In this document: positions 39,253 to 47,563 of the stretch, one piece after another
How positions within the stretch are numbered: the stretch's first letter is position 1
How the letters are laid out: each line of letters opens with the position of its first letter
NCBI RefSeq assembly: GCF_900636825.1
Contig: NZ_LR134318.1
Span: 5,379,501 to 5,443,500, forward strand
Reading direction: 5' to 3'
Source: Pseudomonas fluorescens
GTDB taxonomy: Bacteria; Pseudomonadota; Gammaproteobacteria; Pseudomonadales; Pseudomonadaceae
DNA length: 64,000 bases
Notes under the pieces: model-generated
Seen by the model: the letters and a program-made list of their open reading frames with translations, nothing else
Told to the model about the DNA's origin: nothing
The model's database searches: none
Translations under genes and position numbers: made by a program

Positions 39253-39932
39253 TCTGCGTCCGGGGCATCAAGCATGTAGCCCATGCCTCGCGAGGTCTGA
39301 ATCAGCTTTGTATCGAAATCATCATCAATCTTGGCCCTAAGCCTGCGAATGGCGACCTCAATCACGTTTGTATCGCTGTCGAAATTCATATCCCAGACCT
39401 GGGATGCGATGAGTGACTTTGAGAGAACCTCTCCTCTTCGGCGCATCAGCAGCTCTAACAAAGCAAACTCCTTCGCCGTCAGGTCAATGCGTTTACCTGA
39501 GCGTGAGGCACGACGTTTGAGCAGGTCGACTTCAAGATCACCGATTTTTATAGACGTCAGATTGGGAGCACCGGCACCCCGACGCAGCAGGCTTCTGACG
39601 CGAGCGAGTAGCTCAGAAAACGCGAACGGCTTTACTAAATAATCATCTGCACCAAGCTCTAAGCCTCTAACTCGGTCATCGACTCCGTCCCTCGCTGTAA
39701 GGAACAACACGGGAACCAAGCTTCCAGCTGCGCGGACACTTCGGATGACCTCCCAGCCGTCAATCCCAGGCATCATCACGTCCAGAATCAGGAGGTCGTA
39801 GCTCTCGTTCAGCGCCTGATGCAGTGCCTCCGTGCCTGTCACGACCCGGTCGACAGTAAAACCCGCTTCCAAGAGTCCTTGCTGGAGATACATTCCGGTT
39901 TTGGGTTCGTCTTCTGCTACCAGGATTTTCAT
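39249..39932 (-). CDS. copR: copper-responsive OmpR-type response regulator CusR/CopR
   Basis: The 227-residue protein has a receiver domain (phosphoacceptor D51 in LLILDVMMPG) and an OmpR-type winged helix (VIEVAIRRLRAKIDDDFDTKLIQTSRGMGYML). It should bind the TTAC-N6-GTAA boxes found upstream of its own gene, before copA and before the Cu-storage gene. It is named copR after the Pseudomonas usage; cusR is an equally good name. Confidence 0.93.
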   Translation of the reverse strand: MKILVAEDEPKTGMYLQQGLLEAGFTVDRVVTGTEALHQALNESYDLLILDVMMPGIDGWEVIRSVRAAGSLVPVLFLTARDGVDDRVRGLELGADDYLVKPFAFSELLARVRSLLRRGAGAPNLTSIKIGDLEVDLLKRRASRSGKRIDLTAKEFALLELLMRRRGEVLSKSLIASQVWDMNFDSDTNVIEVAIRRLRAKIDDDFDTKLIQTSRGMGYMLDAPDAE

Positions 39933-39992
39933 GGTGGAACTCCAGCTTTGCGTTGCTCAAGTGTGCTACGAAACCGACAACAATGCGCAAGC

Positions 39993-40006
39993 TGACGCAA
40001 ATGTAA
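39993..40006 (+). promoter_or_regulatory. copper regulator box 1 (TGAC-N6-GTAA)
   Basis: Core TGAC GCAAAT GTAA in the divergent region between copR and the DUF411 gene. It shares the flanks GCT...TCG with box 2, 84 bases away. It lies 61 bases upstream of the copR start. Confidence 0.7.
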
Positions 40007-40076
40007 TCGTTTCGACAGCTACCTGAAAGCGCCGGGACATCACGGCTTGGTAGGTTGTGAGTAGCTAGACGGCAGC

Positions 40077-40090
40077 TTACGAAAATGTAA
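40077..40090 (+). promoter_or_regulatory. copper regulator box 2 (TTAC-N6-GTAA)
   Basis: Core TTAC GAAAAT GTAA, in the same orientation as box 1, 118 bases before the DUF411 gene start. With box 1 it probably lets the regulator control both divergent genes. Confidence 0.75.
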
Positions 40091-40207
40091 TCGGCAATAA
40101 TCGTTGTTGCGCTTAACCTACCCTGGAACGGTGCGGATGCGAGGCCATGGCTATCGGCCAAGCTGTACATAGCAACCGCGCAACGAATCGTTAAAAGGTG
40201 CATCCAA

Positions 40208-40654
40208 ATGATGAAGCGTAATTTACTCCTTGCTACGGGGCTGATGTTCATGGGCGTTGCACAAGCTGCGGAGCTGCTCAGTATCGATGTCCACCGCGAC
40301 GCGAATTGCGGATGCTGCAAGGAGTGGGTCAAGCACTTGGAATCGAATGGATTCAAAGTAGTCGACCATGTGGAAAGCGATATGAGCGCTATCAAGAAAG
40401 GGCTGGGTGTGCCGCAAGGACTAGCGTCCTGTCACACGGGCGTTATTGGTGGGAAATTCGTAGAAGGCCATGTTCCAGCGGATGACATCAAGAAGTTGAA
40501 TGATCGTCCCGACCTTGTAGGGATTGCAGTGCCAGGCATGCCAGCAGGTTCGCCTGGTATGGACTATGGTCAGAAACATCAACCTTACCAAGTCCTGGGC
40601 CTCACCAGGGATGGTGCTCAAGAGGTGGTCGCTGACTACCCGAACAGCAAATGA
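40208..40654 (+). CDS. periplasmic DUF411 metal-binding protein
   Basis: The 148-residue protein has a signal peptide (about 1-21) and the DUF411 core: a thioredoxin-like start with NCGCCKEWV, then SCHTGVIGGKFVEGHVPADDI, and a Met-rich GMPAGSPGMDYG segment. DUF411 proteins such as CopG are linked to copper handling, and the Cys/Met set here suits Cu binding. It is divergent from copR and preceded by two regulator boxes. The ATG at 40211 is an equivalent start. Confidence 0.85.
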   Translation: MMKRNLLLATGLMFMGVAQAAELLSIDVHRDANCGCCKEWVKHLESNGFKVVDHVESDMSAIKKGLGVPQGLASCHTGVIGGKFVEGHVPADDIKKLNDRPDLVGIAVPGMPAGSPGMDYGQKHQPYQVLGLTRDGAQEVVADYPNSK

Positions 40655-40702
40655 TCGCCACGCAGATCTGAGCGACCAGCGCTGCTCAGACCTGCCTAGG
40701 CA

Positions 40703-41638
40703 TTACCCTTGGGCCATCTCGATTGAAGGGCTGAGCGTTCCTAGCCAAGCCACCAAGCAAACAATGACAACCGCACAGGTCGATTCGAGCAGCACGCTCT
40801 TTTTCAAAGCCGTGACTGCGGCAGAATAATCACCCCCGCTCACAGAGCGTTCCAGTGAGGGGCTCAGGTAGAAACGATTGAGGGTCGCGAGTCCGAGCAT
40901 GCCAGCGAACAATATGATTTTCGCTAGTAGGAGAATGCCATAGGTGCTGGTCACTACCTCTGTAATGGTTGGCCCGACAATGAAAAGATAATTAGCGACT
41001 CCTGTGAGTATGATCGTACCCACAATGAACCCGCCCGCTGTTTCGAATCCTTTGAGCGCCCGAGTCAAAACTCGTACGAGTTGCTCAGGATTACCTTCCC
41101 TCATGCTCAGCATCAGAGCAAAGGCTGCCAAGGCTCCAATCCATCCGCCAGCAGCCAATAAATGGAGAATATCCGCTGCGAAATGCCAGAACCGTCTAGC
41201 ACCTTCATCCATTGCCCCGTGACCTGTCCATGGGAGCGTAGCTAAGGCAATACTGCCCGCTAGGGTAGCAATCCAAAGACTAGCAGATGGCAATCGAGTG
41301 CTTTGGCTTGCAGCAATTATCACCACCGCAAGCGAGACCATACGTGCCATCCAGCTGTAACCGACCTCGGTTTCAGACAACATCATTTCCAGGTGAGGTA
41401 ACAGCTCCGCCCAATCGGACGCACCGCCCATGTTTTTTGTCATGACGAAGAACGCGGCCACAGACAGAAGAATGCCTATAACGGCAGCCCCACTCAGCAG
41501 CGACCCAAAATGCAACACTGTTCCCGATTCGCGCTCTTTCCCGCGAAAGCTGTACAGCCCGAACACCGCGAGCCCGAACAGGAGCATCAAATCCAGATAA
41601 AGCGCGAGGCGCAGCGCCACATTCAAAGGGTCGCTCAT
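40703..41638 (-). CDS. copD: copper resistance membrane protein CopD
   Basis: The 311-residue protein has about eight membrane helices and conserved His residues (HFAADILHLLAAGGWIGAL), typical of CopD, which is thought to move copper across the inner membrane together with periplasmic CopC. The start at 41638 was chosen because the first membrane helix begins there; it lies 2 bases after copC. It is last in copABCD. Confidence 0.92.
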   Translation of the reverse strand: MSDPLNVALRLALYLDLMLLFGLAVFGLYSFRGKERESGTVLHFGSLLSGAAVIGILLSVAAFFVMTKNMGGASDWAELLPHLEMMLSETEVGYSWMARMVSLAVVIIAASQSTRLPSASLWIATLAGSIALATLPWTGHGAMDEGARRFWHFAADILHLLAAGGWIGALAAFALMLSMREGNPEQLVRVLTRALKGFETAGGFIVGTIILTGVANYLFIVGPTITEVVTSTYGILLLAKIILFAGMLGLATLNRFYLSPSLERSVSGGDYSAAVTALKKSVLLESTCAVVIVCLVAWLGTLSPSIEMAQG

Positions 41639-41640
41639 GC

Positions 41641-42024
41641 TTATTTCACTTTGAAAGTTACGGCACCGGTAATTGGATGAGTGTCGGACGATACTGCCCG
41701 CCATTCTACTTTGTAGGTGCCCGTTGTCAGAGGCGATGAAGGCGTGATTACCATGGTCTTCGGATCATTGCCGCCTGCTACGCTTGCTTTGACACCCATA
41801 GGTGAATTCGGCATACCTGGCATATCAGTCATGATCAGCTTGGCTCCGGAAAATTGGGTGACCAGGTTTTCGGAAAAGTGCAGTTCAATTTTCGAGGGGG
41901 CCGCACCGGAGTCGCCTTCTGAAGGAGTCGAAGACAACAGTTTCGGATGGGCTTGAGCGACCGAGCTCAGCAAAATACCGGATGAAAGAGCGACGGCCAC
42001 AACACAGGCTTTCAAGAACGACAT
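41641..42024 (-). CDS. copC: periplasmic copper-binding protein CopC
   Basis: The 127-residue protein has a signal peptide ending at ...AQA, and the mature protein starts HPKLLSSTPSEGD. An N-terminal His is the classic Cu(II) ligand of CopC. A Met-rich stretch (MTDMPGMPNSPM) provides the Cu(I) site, and DTHPI supplies a second His. It is shorter than average but complete. It lies directly before copD. Confidence 0.93.
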   Translation of the reverse strand: MSFLKACVVAVALSSGILLSSVAQAHPKLLSSTPSEGDSGAAPSKIELHFSENLVTQFSGAKLIMTDMPGMPNSPMGVKASVAGGNDPKTMVITPSSPLTTGTYKVEWRAVSSDTHPITGAVTFKVK

Positions 42025-42094
42025 GCAAGGCTCCTCACAGCGCATAGCTGTTGTAATGAGGTTGAATAATTATTTTTGGTGCTACTAACTTGGT

Positions 42095-43036
42095 TTAGAA
42101 CCAGACCCGAACGCCTAGCACCAGGCGTGCTTCGTTATTGTCTTCGCCTTCCTCGCTGGCGTAGTCAGCCGTTTTTCCATAACTACGATTCCAGGTAACG
42201 CCCACGTAAGGAGCGAATTGTGGACGGATCTCGTATCGGAGCCGCAGACCAATCTCACTTTCTGATAACCCGGAGCCAATGCCACGCTGGGGATCGTTTT
42301 TCCCGTAAAAATTGAATTCTGCAGTCGGTTGCAAAATGAGCTTATTGGTCAAAAGGATGTCGTAGTCTCCTTCCAGCCGCGCCGCAGTCTGGCCACCTTC
42401 GCCCAGATAAGCAGTAGCCTGGGCTTCGAAGTTGTAGAGCGCCAAGCCCTGGATGCCGAAAGCCGCCCACGTTTGTGGATCACCCGGTTTGAAGTCTTGG
42501 CGAACCCCACCGACCAGATCCCACCATGGACTAATAGAGTGACCCCACAGCGCTTGCACCTCGGCTTCCTCTGTCTTCCCATTGGTGCGCTCTCCCTCAG
42601 AACGCAACCATAGACGATCCACATCACCGCCTATCCAACCTTGGGCTTCCCAGTTCAGCGCACTTCCTTCATCAGCATCCTGCCATTCCAATTTTTCGAA
42701 AATGAAGTACGAGTTAAGAGCAGTTTCATGCACCGCATGGCCACCAGGCGCGTTGTAAACTGCAGCTCTCTCAGCATCTGTAATTGGAGGTATGGGAGTT
42801 CGGCTTTCACTACGAGCCTGCTGCTTGGCGGGCTGCATCTCCTGCATCTGGCTGTGATCCATGCCCTGCATTTGGGAGTGATCCATGCCTTTCATCTGAC
42901 TGTGATCCATGCTCTGCATCTGCCCGTCATCTGCAGTCTGACCGGTGTCAGCGGCTGCCGGCAGAACAAAGCCAAGGCTCAGAGCGACCGTAGCTACAAC
43001 TGAGTGAATGCGAGTGCCACAAAAATAGTTGCTCAT
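42095..43036 (-). CDS. copB: outer-membrane copper resistance protein CopB
   Basis: The 313-residue protein has a signal peptide, a Met/His-rich segment made of repeated MDHSQM-type units (about 40-68), and a C-terminal beta-barrel (ending LVLGVRVWF with terminal Phe). CopB binds or exports copper at the outer membrane. It follows copA by 10 bases and precedes copC by 70. Confidence 0.93.
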   Translation of the reverse strand: MSNYFCGTRIHSVVATVALSLGFVLPAAADTGQTADDGQMQSMDHSQMKGMDHSQMQGMDHSQMQEMQPAKQQARSESRTPIPPITDAERAAVYNAPGGHAVHETALNSYFIFEKLEWQDADEGSALNWEAQGWIGGDVDRLWLRSEGERTNGKTEEAEVQALWGHSISPWWDLVGGVRQDFKPGDPQTWAAFGIQGLALYNFEAQATAYLGEGGQTAARLEGDYDILLTNKLILQPTAEFNFYGKNDPQRGIGSGLSESEIGLRLRYEIRPQFAPYVGVTWNRSYGKTADYASEEGEDNNEARLVLGVRVWF

Positions 43037-43046
43037 AGTCGACCCC

Positions 43047-44912
43047 TTATTCCTCTACTCGCACTTCTCGGAACATACCCATTTCCATGTGATACAGAAG
43101 ATGGCAGTGATAGGCCCAGCGACCTAGCGCATCGGCGGTGACTCTGTAACTGCGCTTCGATCCTGGCGGCATGTCGATGGTGTGTTTACGAACAAGGAAT
43201 TGGCCATTTTCGTCTTCAAGGTCGCTCCACATCCCATGCAAATGGATGGGGTGCGTCATCATGGTGTCGTTAACGAGCACGATCCGAACCCGCTCGCCAT
43301 ACTTCAGCCTCACCGGCTCGGCGTCAGAAAACTTCACCCCGTTGAACGACCAAGAGAATTTCTCCATATGCCCGGTCAGGTGCAGTTCGATAGTGCGGCT
43401 TGGCTCACGGCCATCAGGATCTTCAAACGTGCTCCTGAGATCTGAATATGTCAGCACCTTGCGACCATTATCACGAAGCCCCATACCAGGATCATCAAGC
43501 TTCGGTGAGGTGGACATTGCTTGCATGTCGACCAGAGGGTTGTTGGATTCCGTCTTGGGGTGCGCCTGCATGTCCCCCATCCCACCCATGCCTTCCATAG
43601 ACATTTTGCTGTGATCCATTCCGGCCATGCCTTCCATGCCGGACTTATCCTGCTTAGCGCCATGGTTCATCGATGTCATGGAGCCGCCGTCCATTCCCGA
43701 CATGCCATCCATTGAGCTGTCACCCATGCTGGCCATTTTGCTGTGATCCATTCCAGCCATGTCGCCCATTCCGCCCATCGAGCCATGATCCATACCCGCC
43801 ATGCCCATGTCCGCCATGGTGACGAGAGGACGAGGATCGAGCTCGGGTACAGGCGCGACTAACCCTGATCGAACAGCCAAAGTACCTCGGGCATATCCCG
43901 ACCGATCCATCGACTGTGCGAACAATGTGTAGGCTTCTTGGGTGGGCTCGACTATTACATCGAATGTTTCAGCTGTCGCTATTCGGAACTCATCCACGCT
44001 CACGGGTTTTACATACTGGCCATCAGCAGCAACAACAGTCATCTTCAGTCCAGGAATACGGACGTCGAAGTAGCTCATGGCCGATCCGTTGATGAATCTC
44101 AACCTGAGTTTTTCGCCAGGTTTGAAGGTGCCCGTCCAGTTCGAATCCGGAGCGTGGCCGTTCATCAAATAGGTGTAGGTCGCACCACTGACGTCTGCGA
44201 TGTCAGTAGGGTTCATCTTCATTTCTGCCCACATCTTGCGATCAGCAACGGTGGCTGACCAACCTTTGTCAGCGACGTCATTGATAAAGTCGCTAACCGT
44301 ACGCTTGTGGGTGTTGTAGTAGTCAGCCTGTTTCTTCAGCGTTTTCATCAACGAGGCCGGATCTTCATCCGTCCAATCGGTGAGCATCACCACGTAGTCA
44401 CGGTCATACACAAACGGCTCGGGGTCTTTCGCTTCAATTACTAACGGGCCATACACACCCACCTGTTCTTGAAAGCCGGAATGACTGTGATACCAGTATG
44501 TTCCGTTCTGCTTGACCTTGAACTGATAGACGTAAGTTCCGTCGGGCTCAATCCCGTGAAAGCTAAGGCCGGGTACACCATCCATATTGGCGGGAAGAAT
44601 GATCCCGTGCCAGTGAATGGAAGTCATATCCTTCAGGCGGTTTTTGACGCGCAAAGTTACCGTGTCACCCTCACGCCAGCGCAGGAGGGGCCCCGGAAGC
44701 CCTCCATTGATCGTCAGCGCTGTACGGCGATTGCCAGTAATGTTTACCGGCGTTTCTCCAATAAACAGGTCGAACTCCGTTCCTGACAGGACATTCGCTT
44801 CCCCAAAGCCAGGTGCAGCCCATACAGGGGTACGCCAGAGTCCTAGGCCCGCGAGAATTCCGCCTGCGGTAAGGCCTTTTACGAAGGTGCGCCGAGAGGT
44901 GTTGGAGTGCAT
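43047..44912 (-). CDS. copA: multicopper oxidase CopA, Met-rich
   Basis: The 621-residue periplasmic oxidase has a Tat signal (RRTFVKG). All copper sites are present: HWHGI, WYHSHSG, HPIHLHGM and HCHLLYHMEMGM (T1 Met ligand). A long Met-rich insert at about 370-455 carries several MDHSxM units. It oxidises Cu(I) and sequesters copper. The start at 44912 is preferred since the Tat signal begins just after it; a longer frame to 44975 lacks reason. A regulator box lies 126 bases upstream. Confidence 0.94.
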   Translation of the reverse strand: MHSNTSRRTFVKGLTAGGILAGLGLWRTPVWAAPGFGEANVLSGTEFDLFIGETPVNITGNRRTALTINGGLPGPLLRWREGDTVTLRVKNRLKDMTSIHWHGIILPANMDGVPGLSFHGIEPDGTYVYQFKVKQNGTYWYHSHSGFQEQVGVYGPLVIEAKDPEPFVYDRDYVVMLTDWTDEDPASLMKTLKKQADYYNTHKRTVSDFINDVADKGWSATVADRKMWAEMKMNPTDIADVSGATYTYLMNGHAPDSNWTGTFKPGEKLRLRFINGSAMSYFDVRIPGLKMTVVAADGQYVKPVSVDEFRIATAETFDVIVEPTQEAYTLFAQSMDRSGYARGTLAVRSGLVAPVPELDPRPLVTMADMGMAGMDHGSMGGMGDMAGMDHSKMASMGDSSMDGMSGMDGGSMTSMNHGAKQDKSGMEGMAGMDHSKMSMEGMGGMGDMQAHPKTESNNPLVDMQAMSTSPKLDDPGMGLRDNGRKVLTYSDLRSTFEDPDGREPSRTIELHLTGHMEKFSWSFNGVKFSDAEPVRLKYGERVRIVLVNDTMMTHPIHLHGMWSDLEDENGQFLVRKHTIDMPPGSKRSYRVTADALGRWAYHCHLLYHMEMGMFREVRVEE

Positions 44913-45037
44913 ACCGATTCGTGTCCCGTCAGTCGGAGAGAGGCGCGCACTACTGCGCACATTCCGAGGATTCAATCTATTGATCGCCTGCGCGATTTCA
45001 TACCTCGAAAGATGCCACAGGCCAGAAAACGAGGTAA

Positions 45038-45051
45038 TTACATTTCCGTAA
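45038..45051 (-). promoter_or_regulatory. copper regulator box 3 (TTAC-N6-GTAA) upstream of copA
   Basis: Read on the minus strand the core is TTAC GGAAAT GTAA, in the same orientation relative to copA as box 2 relative to the DUF411 gene. It sits between the PtrA-like gene and copA, which shows that copABCD has its own promoter. Confidence 0.75.
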
Positions 45052-45061
45052 GCTGGGCGAC

Positions 45062-45271
45062 TCAGCAGTGATGGTTAGACTGTTCAGCCACAGGTTTTTC
45101 CTGCGCAACGTCCTCTTTCGGCTGTGTTCCTGTACTCGGGATAAGAGTGGACATCGCCGTCTCGCGGGCTCGCTCCATGCGCTCAGCTGTACGGTCGCCA
45201 CCGCCCTCAGCAAACGCCAGCGACGATATAGCCAAACTGAATGTAAGAATCAGAGCATTGGTTGCTTTCAT
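45062..45271 (-). CDS. small periplasmic PtrA-like protein
   Basis: The 69-residue peptide has a signal sequence (MKATNALILTFSLAISSLAFA) followed by EGGGDRTAERMERARETAM and a His/His/Cys end. This pattern recalls PtrA of P. aeruginosa, a copper-induced small periplasmic protein that binds copper and was first described as a type III secretion repressor. The family call is from memory. The ATG at 45271 starts the signal peptide. Confidence 0.65.
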   Translation of the reverse strand: MKATNALILTFSLAISSLAFAEGGGDRTAERMERARETAMSTLIPSTGTQPKEDVAQEKPVAEQSNHHC

Positions 45272-45573
45272 GGCGCATCTCCTCAACAAAATTAGCTCTC
45301 CGGTAGTCAAGAGAGTCTGTGCATCGGCTCAATGAGGATGATGGAGACTTGCACCTGTCAGCAGGCTGAGCCTGCGATTACAACTTTGACAGCGGCGTGG
45401 GGCGGAACTGGTCAGCATGACGGGAGTGCCATAGGTGATTCGGATTGCAGGCCATCTACTCCAGCCACTCGCTGCGCGCATTGCCTGCGCCTGCATGGAG
45501 AGCCGAATTTCCAGATCTATGCCTGAGGGCGACCGCTCGATGAGGCGAGCTGAGATGTGAAAGCTTGCCTACC
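45272..45573. other. intergenic region, no gene recognised
   Basis: About 300 bases between the divergent PtrA-like gene and the Cu-storage gene. A 64-codon plus-strand frame at 45332 has no ribosome site and is not convincing. The region presumably holds the PtrA promoter; box 4 lies at its right end. Confidence 0.5.
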
Positions 45574-45587
45574 TTACAAAACTGTAA
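45574..45587 (+). promoter_or_regulatory. copper regulator box 4 (TTAC-N6-GTAA)
   Basis: Core TTAC AAAACT GTAA, 101 bases before the start of the Cys-rich Cu-storage protein and followed by a T run. It is the fourth member of the set. Confidence 0.7.
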
Positions 45588-45687
45588 TTTTTTTCTCGAA
45601 ACCCTGCCTACCTGCTTGGGTCGGACGAATTGTACCTTCGAGAAAGGTACATCAAGTGAATCGACCGTCGACCTCGGAGAACCGGTT

Positions 45688-46014
45688 ATGAACAGTAGCT
45701 ATGAAGATTGCATTGCGGAATGCCTGCGTTGTGCTATGGCATGTGAGAGTTGCGCGTCCGCGTGCCTAGAAGAGCAGGATATGAAAATGATGGCGGCCTG
45801 CATAAAGCTCGATAGGGATTGTGCAGATATCTGTAGGCTCGCAGCGACCCTGATGGCACGGGGAAGCCCCTTTGCGAATGAAATTTGTGTGCTCTGCGCA
45901 AAAATTTGCCAGGCATGTGGTCAGGAGTGCGGCACTCATAAAGCAGAGCATTGCCAGCAATGCTCTGAGGCGTGCTTAGCTTGCGCACAAGCATGCGAGT
46001 CAATGGCTGCTTGA
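45688..46014 (+). CDS. four-helix-bundle copper storage protein (Csp3-like)
   Basis: The 108-residue protein has 19 cysteines spaced mostly as CxxC/CxxxC on predicted helices (for example ECLRCAMACESCASAC), the hallmark of copper storage proteins (Csp) that fill a four-helix bundle with Cu(I). No signal peptide is present, so it is cytosolic, as Csp3. The start at 45688 has GGAG upstream; an extended frame from 45565 runs through the regulator box and is rejected. Confidence 0.9.
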   Translation: MNSSYEDCIAECLRCAMACESCASACLEEQDMKMMAACIKLDRDCADICRLAATLMARGSPFANEICVLCAKICQACGQECGTHKAEHCQQCSEACLACAQACESMAA

Positions 46015-46038
46015 GCTCCCCTTCGACCAAAGATGTCG

Positions 46039-46085
46039 TCACCCTGGTGGCGAACCATTGAATGATGGGTTGGCCACTAGGGTGA
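46039..46085. repeat. long imperfect inverted repeat
   Basis: Arms of about 19 bases (TCACCCTGGTGGCGAACC against the complement of GGGTTGGCCACTAGGGTGA) surround a 10-base loop. It lies between the ends of two convergent genes. The hairpin is strong, but no T run follows on either strand in the needed position, so it is not a simple terminator. Confidence 0.7.
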
Positions 46086-46239
46086 AAAAAACCGACGCGG
46101 CATTTTTTGGGAAGTATAACCCGCCCCTTCTTTGCACCACTAAAGATGCTCCGGTGGTCAGGATTTATGTTCGCTGAGTTCTGAGAACATCGCAGCAGAT
46201 CCCACCCCGACTGGATTTTCACCAGAACCAAATCCAGAT

Positions 46240-47151
46240 CTAGTGCTGCGTGCCTTCGTTTTCTTCGAGCTCTGTATGAAACTGCGAGCTTTCTAATTGA
46301 AGAGTTGTGTGACTGATATGGAATACCTCGCTCATCAGTCGCGTCACCTCAGCTAGTATTTCTTGCTCGCCACTAAATGAAGGCTGGATGACAAGGTGAG
46401 CACTCATGACATTCTTGCCGCTGGTCAGGGCCCAGATATGCAGATCATGGATATCCTCAACGCCTTCAACCGACCTGATGCTCGCCTCCACTTCAGCTAT
46501 ATCGATTCCATCTGGAACCCCTTGCAAAAGGATGTTCATGCTTTCTTTGAGCAAAACCCACGTCCTGGGAAGCACCCACAGGCCGATGGCTCCAGCAACG
46601 ACCGAGTCAACCCAAGTCAATCCCGTAAAACGAATTATCAATGCTGCCCCTATTACGCCTATGGAGCCCAACATGTCGCTCCAGACTTCTAGGTACGCGC
46701 CTTTTACGTTAAGGCTTTCGGCACTGGCAGACATGAGCAACCGCATTGAAACAAGGTTTACAACTAGCCCTATGACCGCGACGATCAGCATGCCTGTCGA
46801 TTGGATTTCTGCCGGGGTTTTAAACCGCTGATAAGCCTCGTACAAGATATACACCGCCACCATAAACAACAGAATCGCGTTAAAAGCAGCTGCGAGAATC
46901 TCAAATCGTGCGTAGCCGAACGTCCGTTTTTTATCTGCAGCGCGTTTGGCGATGTGAATAGCGATCAATGAAATAGCCAGGGCAGTGCAGTCGGTCAGCA
47001 TGTGAGCCGCATCGGATAACAACGCCAAGCTGCCGGTAACGAAAGCCCCAATGACTTCCGCGATCATGAAGCTTGTCGTTAACGCTAGAGCAATCCATAA
47101 CTTTTTCTCGTGTCCTGCACGAGCTTGACCGTGACTATGACCGGCGCCCAT
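46240..47151 (-). CDS. cation diffusion facilitator, CzcD/ZitB type
   Basis: The 303-residue protein has a His-rich N terminus (MGAGHSHGQARAGH), six membrane helices and the metal site HxxxD motifs (SDAAHMLTDCTAL in helix 2, and WVDSVVAG in helix 5), followed by the cytosolic C-terminal domain (VEDIHDLHIWALTSGKNVMSAHLVI). It exports Zn/Cd/Co in exchange for protons. The start at 47151 is favoured by GGAGAG upstream. It ends the cadA transcript. Confidence 0.92.
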   Translation of the reverse strand: MGAGHSHGQARAGHEKKLWIALALTTSFMIAEVIGAFVTGSLALLSDAAHMLTDCTALAISLIAIHIAKRAADKKRTFGYARFEILAAAFNAILLFMVAVYILYEAYQRFKTPAEIQSTGMLIVAVIGLVVNLVSMRLLMSASAESLNVKGAYLEVWSDMLGSIGVIGAALIIRFTGLTWVDSVVAGAIGLWVLPRTWVLLKESMNILLQGVPDGIDIAEVEASIRSVEGVEDIHDLHIWALTSGKNVMSAHLVIQPSFSGEQEILAEVTRLMSEVFHISHTTLQLESSQFHTELEENEGTQH

Positions 47152-47207
47152 ATGACTCTCCATGTGAATGTAAAGACGTGGTGGCTACTCAGAGAACTGT
47201 CTGCGGG

Positions 47208-47549
47208 TCACTCTTCGTCAAAAAGAGATTCTAGTTCCGCAGAGAGAGGCATCACCTGGAAAGCATTGATTCGGGCGCGACCGGGATTCCCACGAGGCAC
47301 CCATAACCTAGAAAAGAACAGCGCAGCAATGACACGTGGTATTTGTCCAAAAACCTCTCGGGGGTCTTGTGCTCTGATGCCCACGAACAACATGAAGACG
47401 TGAGACTTAGCATGCAGCAGTGGATGGCGCTGCGCCAGGATGTGGGTACGTTCCAACCAATAGTACGCGCGCTCAAAATCTCGACACCGAATTGCGATAC
47501 GTGCTTCGCCAAAGCCCTCAAGAATTGCACGATGCAACAACTCTTTCAT
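47208..47549 (-). CDS. DUF3703 protein
   Basis: The 113-residue protein (MKELLHRAILEGFGEARIAI, WLERTHILAQRHPLLHAKSH, GRARINAFQVMPLSAELESL) matches DUF3703, a small family that recurs beside CDF and CadA genes in metal-resistance clusters. The role is unknown. It lies 14 bases after cadA and 56 before the CDF gene. Confidence 0.85.
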   Translation of the reverse strand: MKELLHRAILEGFGEARIAIRCRDFERAYYWLERTHILAQRHPLLHAKSHVFMLFVGIRAQDPREVFGQIPRVIAALFFSRLWVPRGNPGRARINAFQVMPLSAELESLFDEE

Positions 47550-47563
47550 GCTGCACCTCCGTG

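Noticed and set aside
42820..42930. CRISPR-like array from regularly spaced repeats
   Set aside because: The repeats are in frame inside copB and code for MDHSQM copper-binding units; no cas gene is present.
45332..45526. 64-codon frame in the copper intergenic region
   Set aside because: No ribosome binding site, no signal peptide and no recognisable motif.
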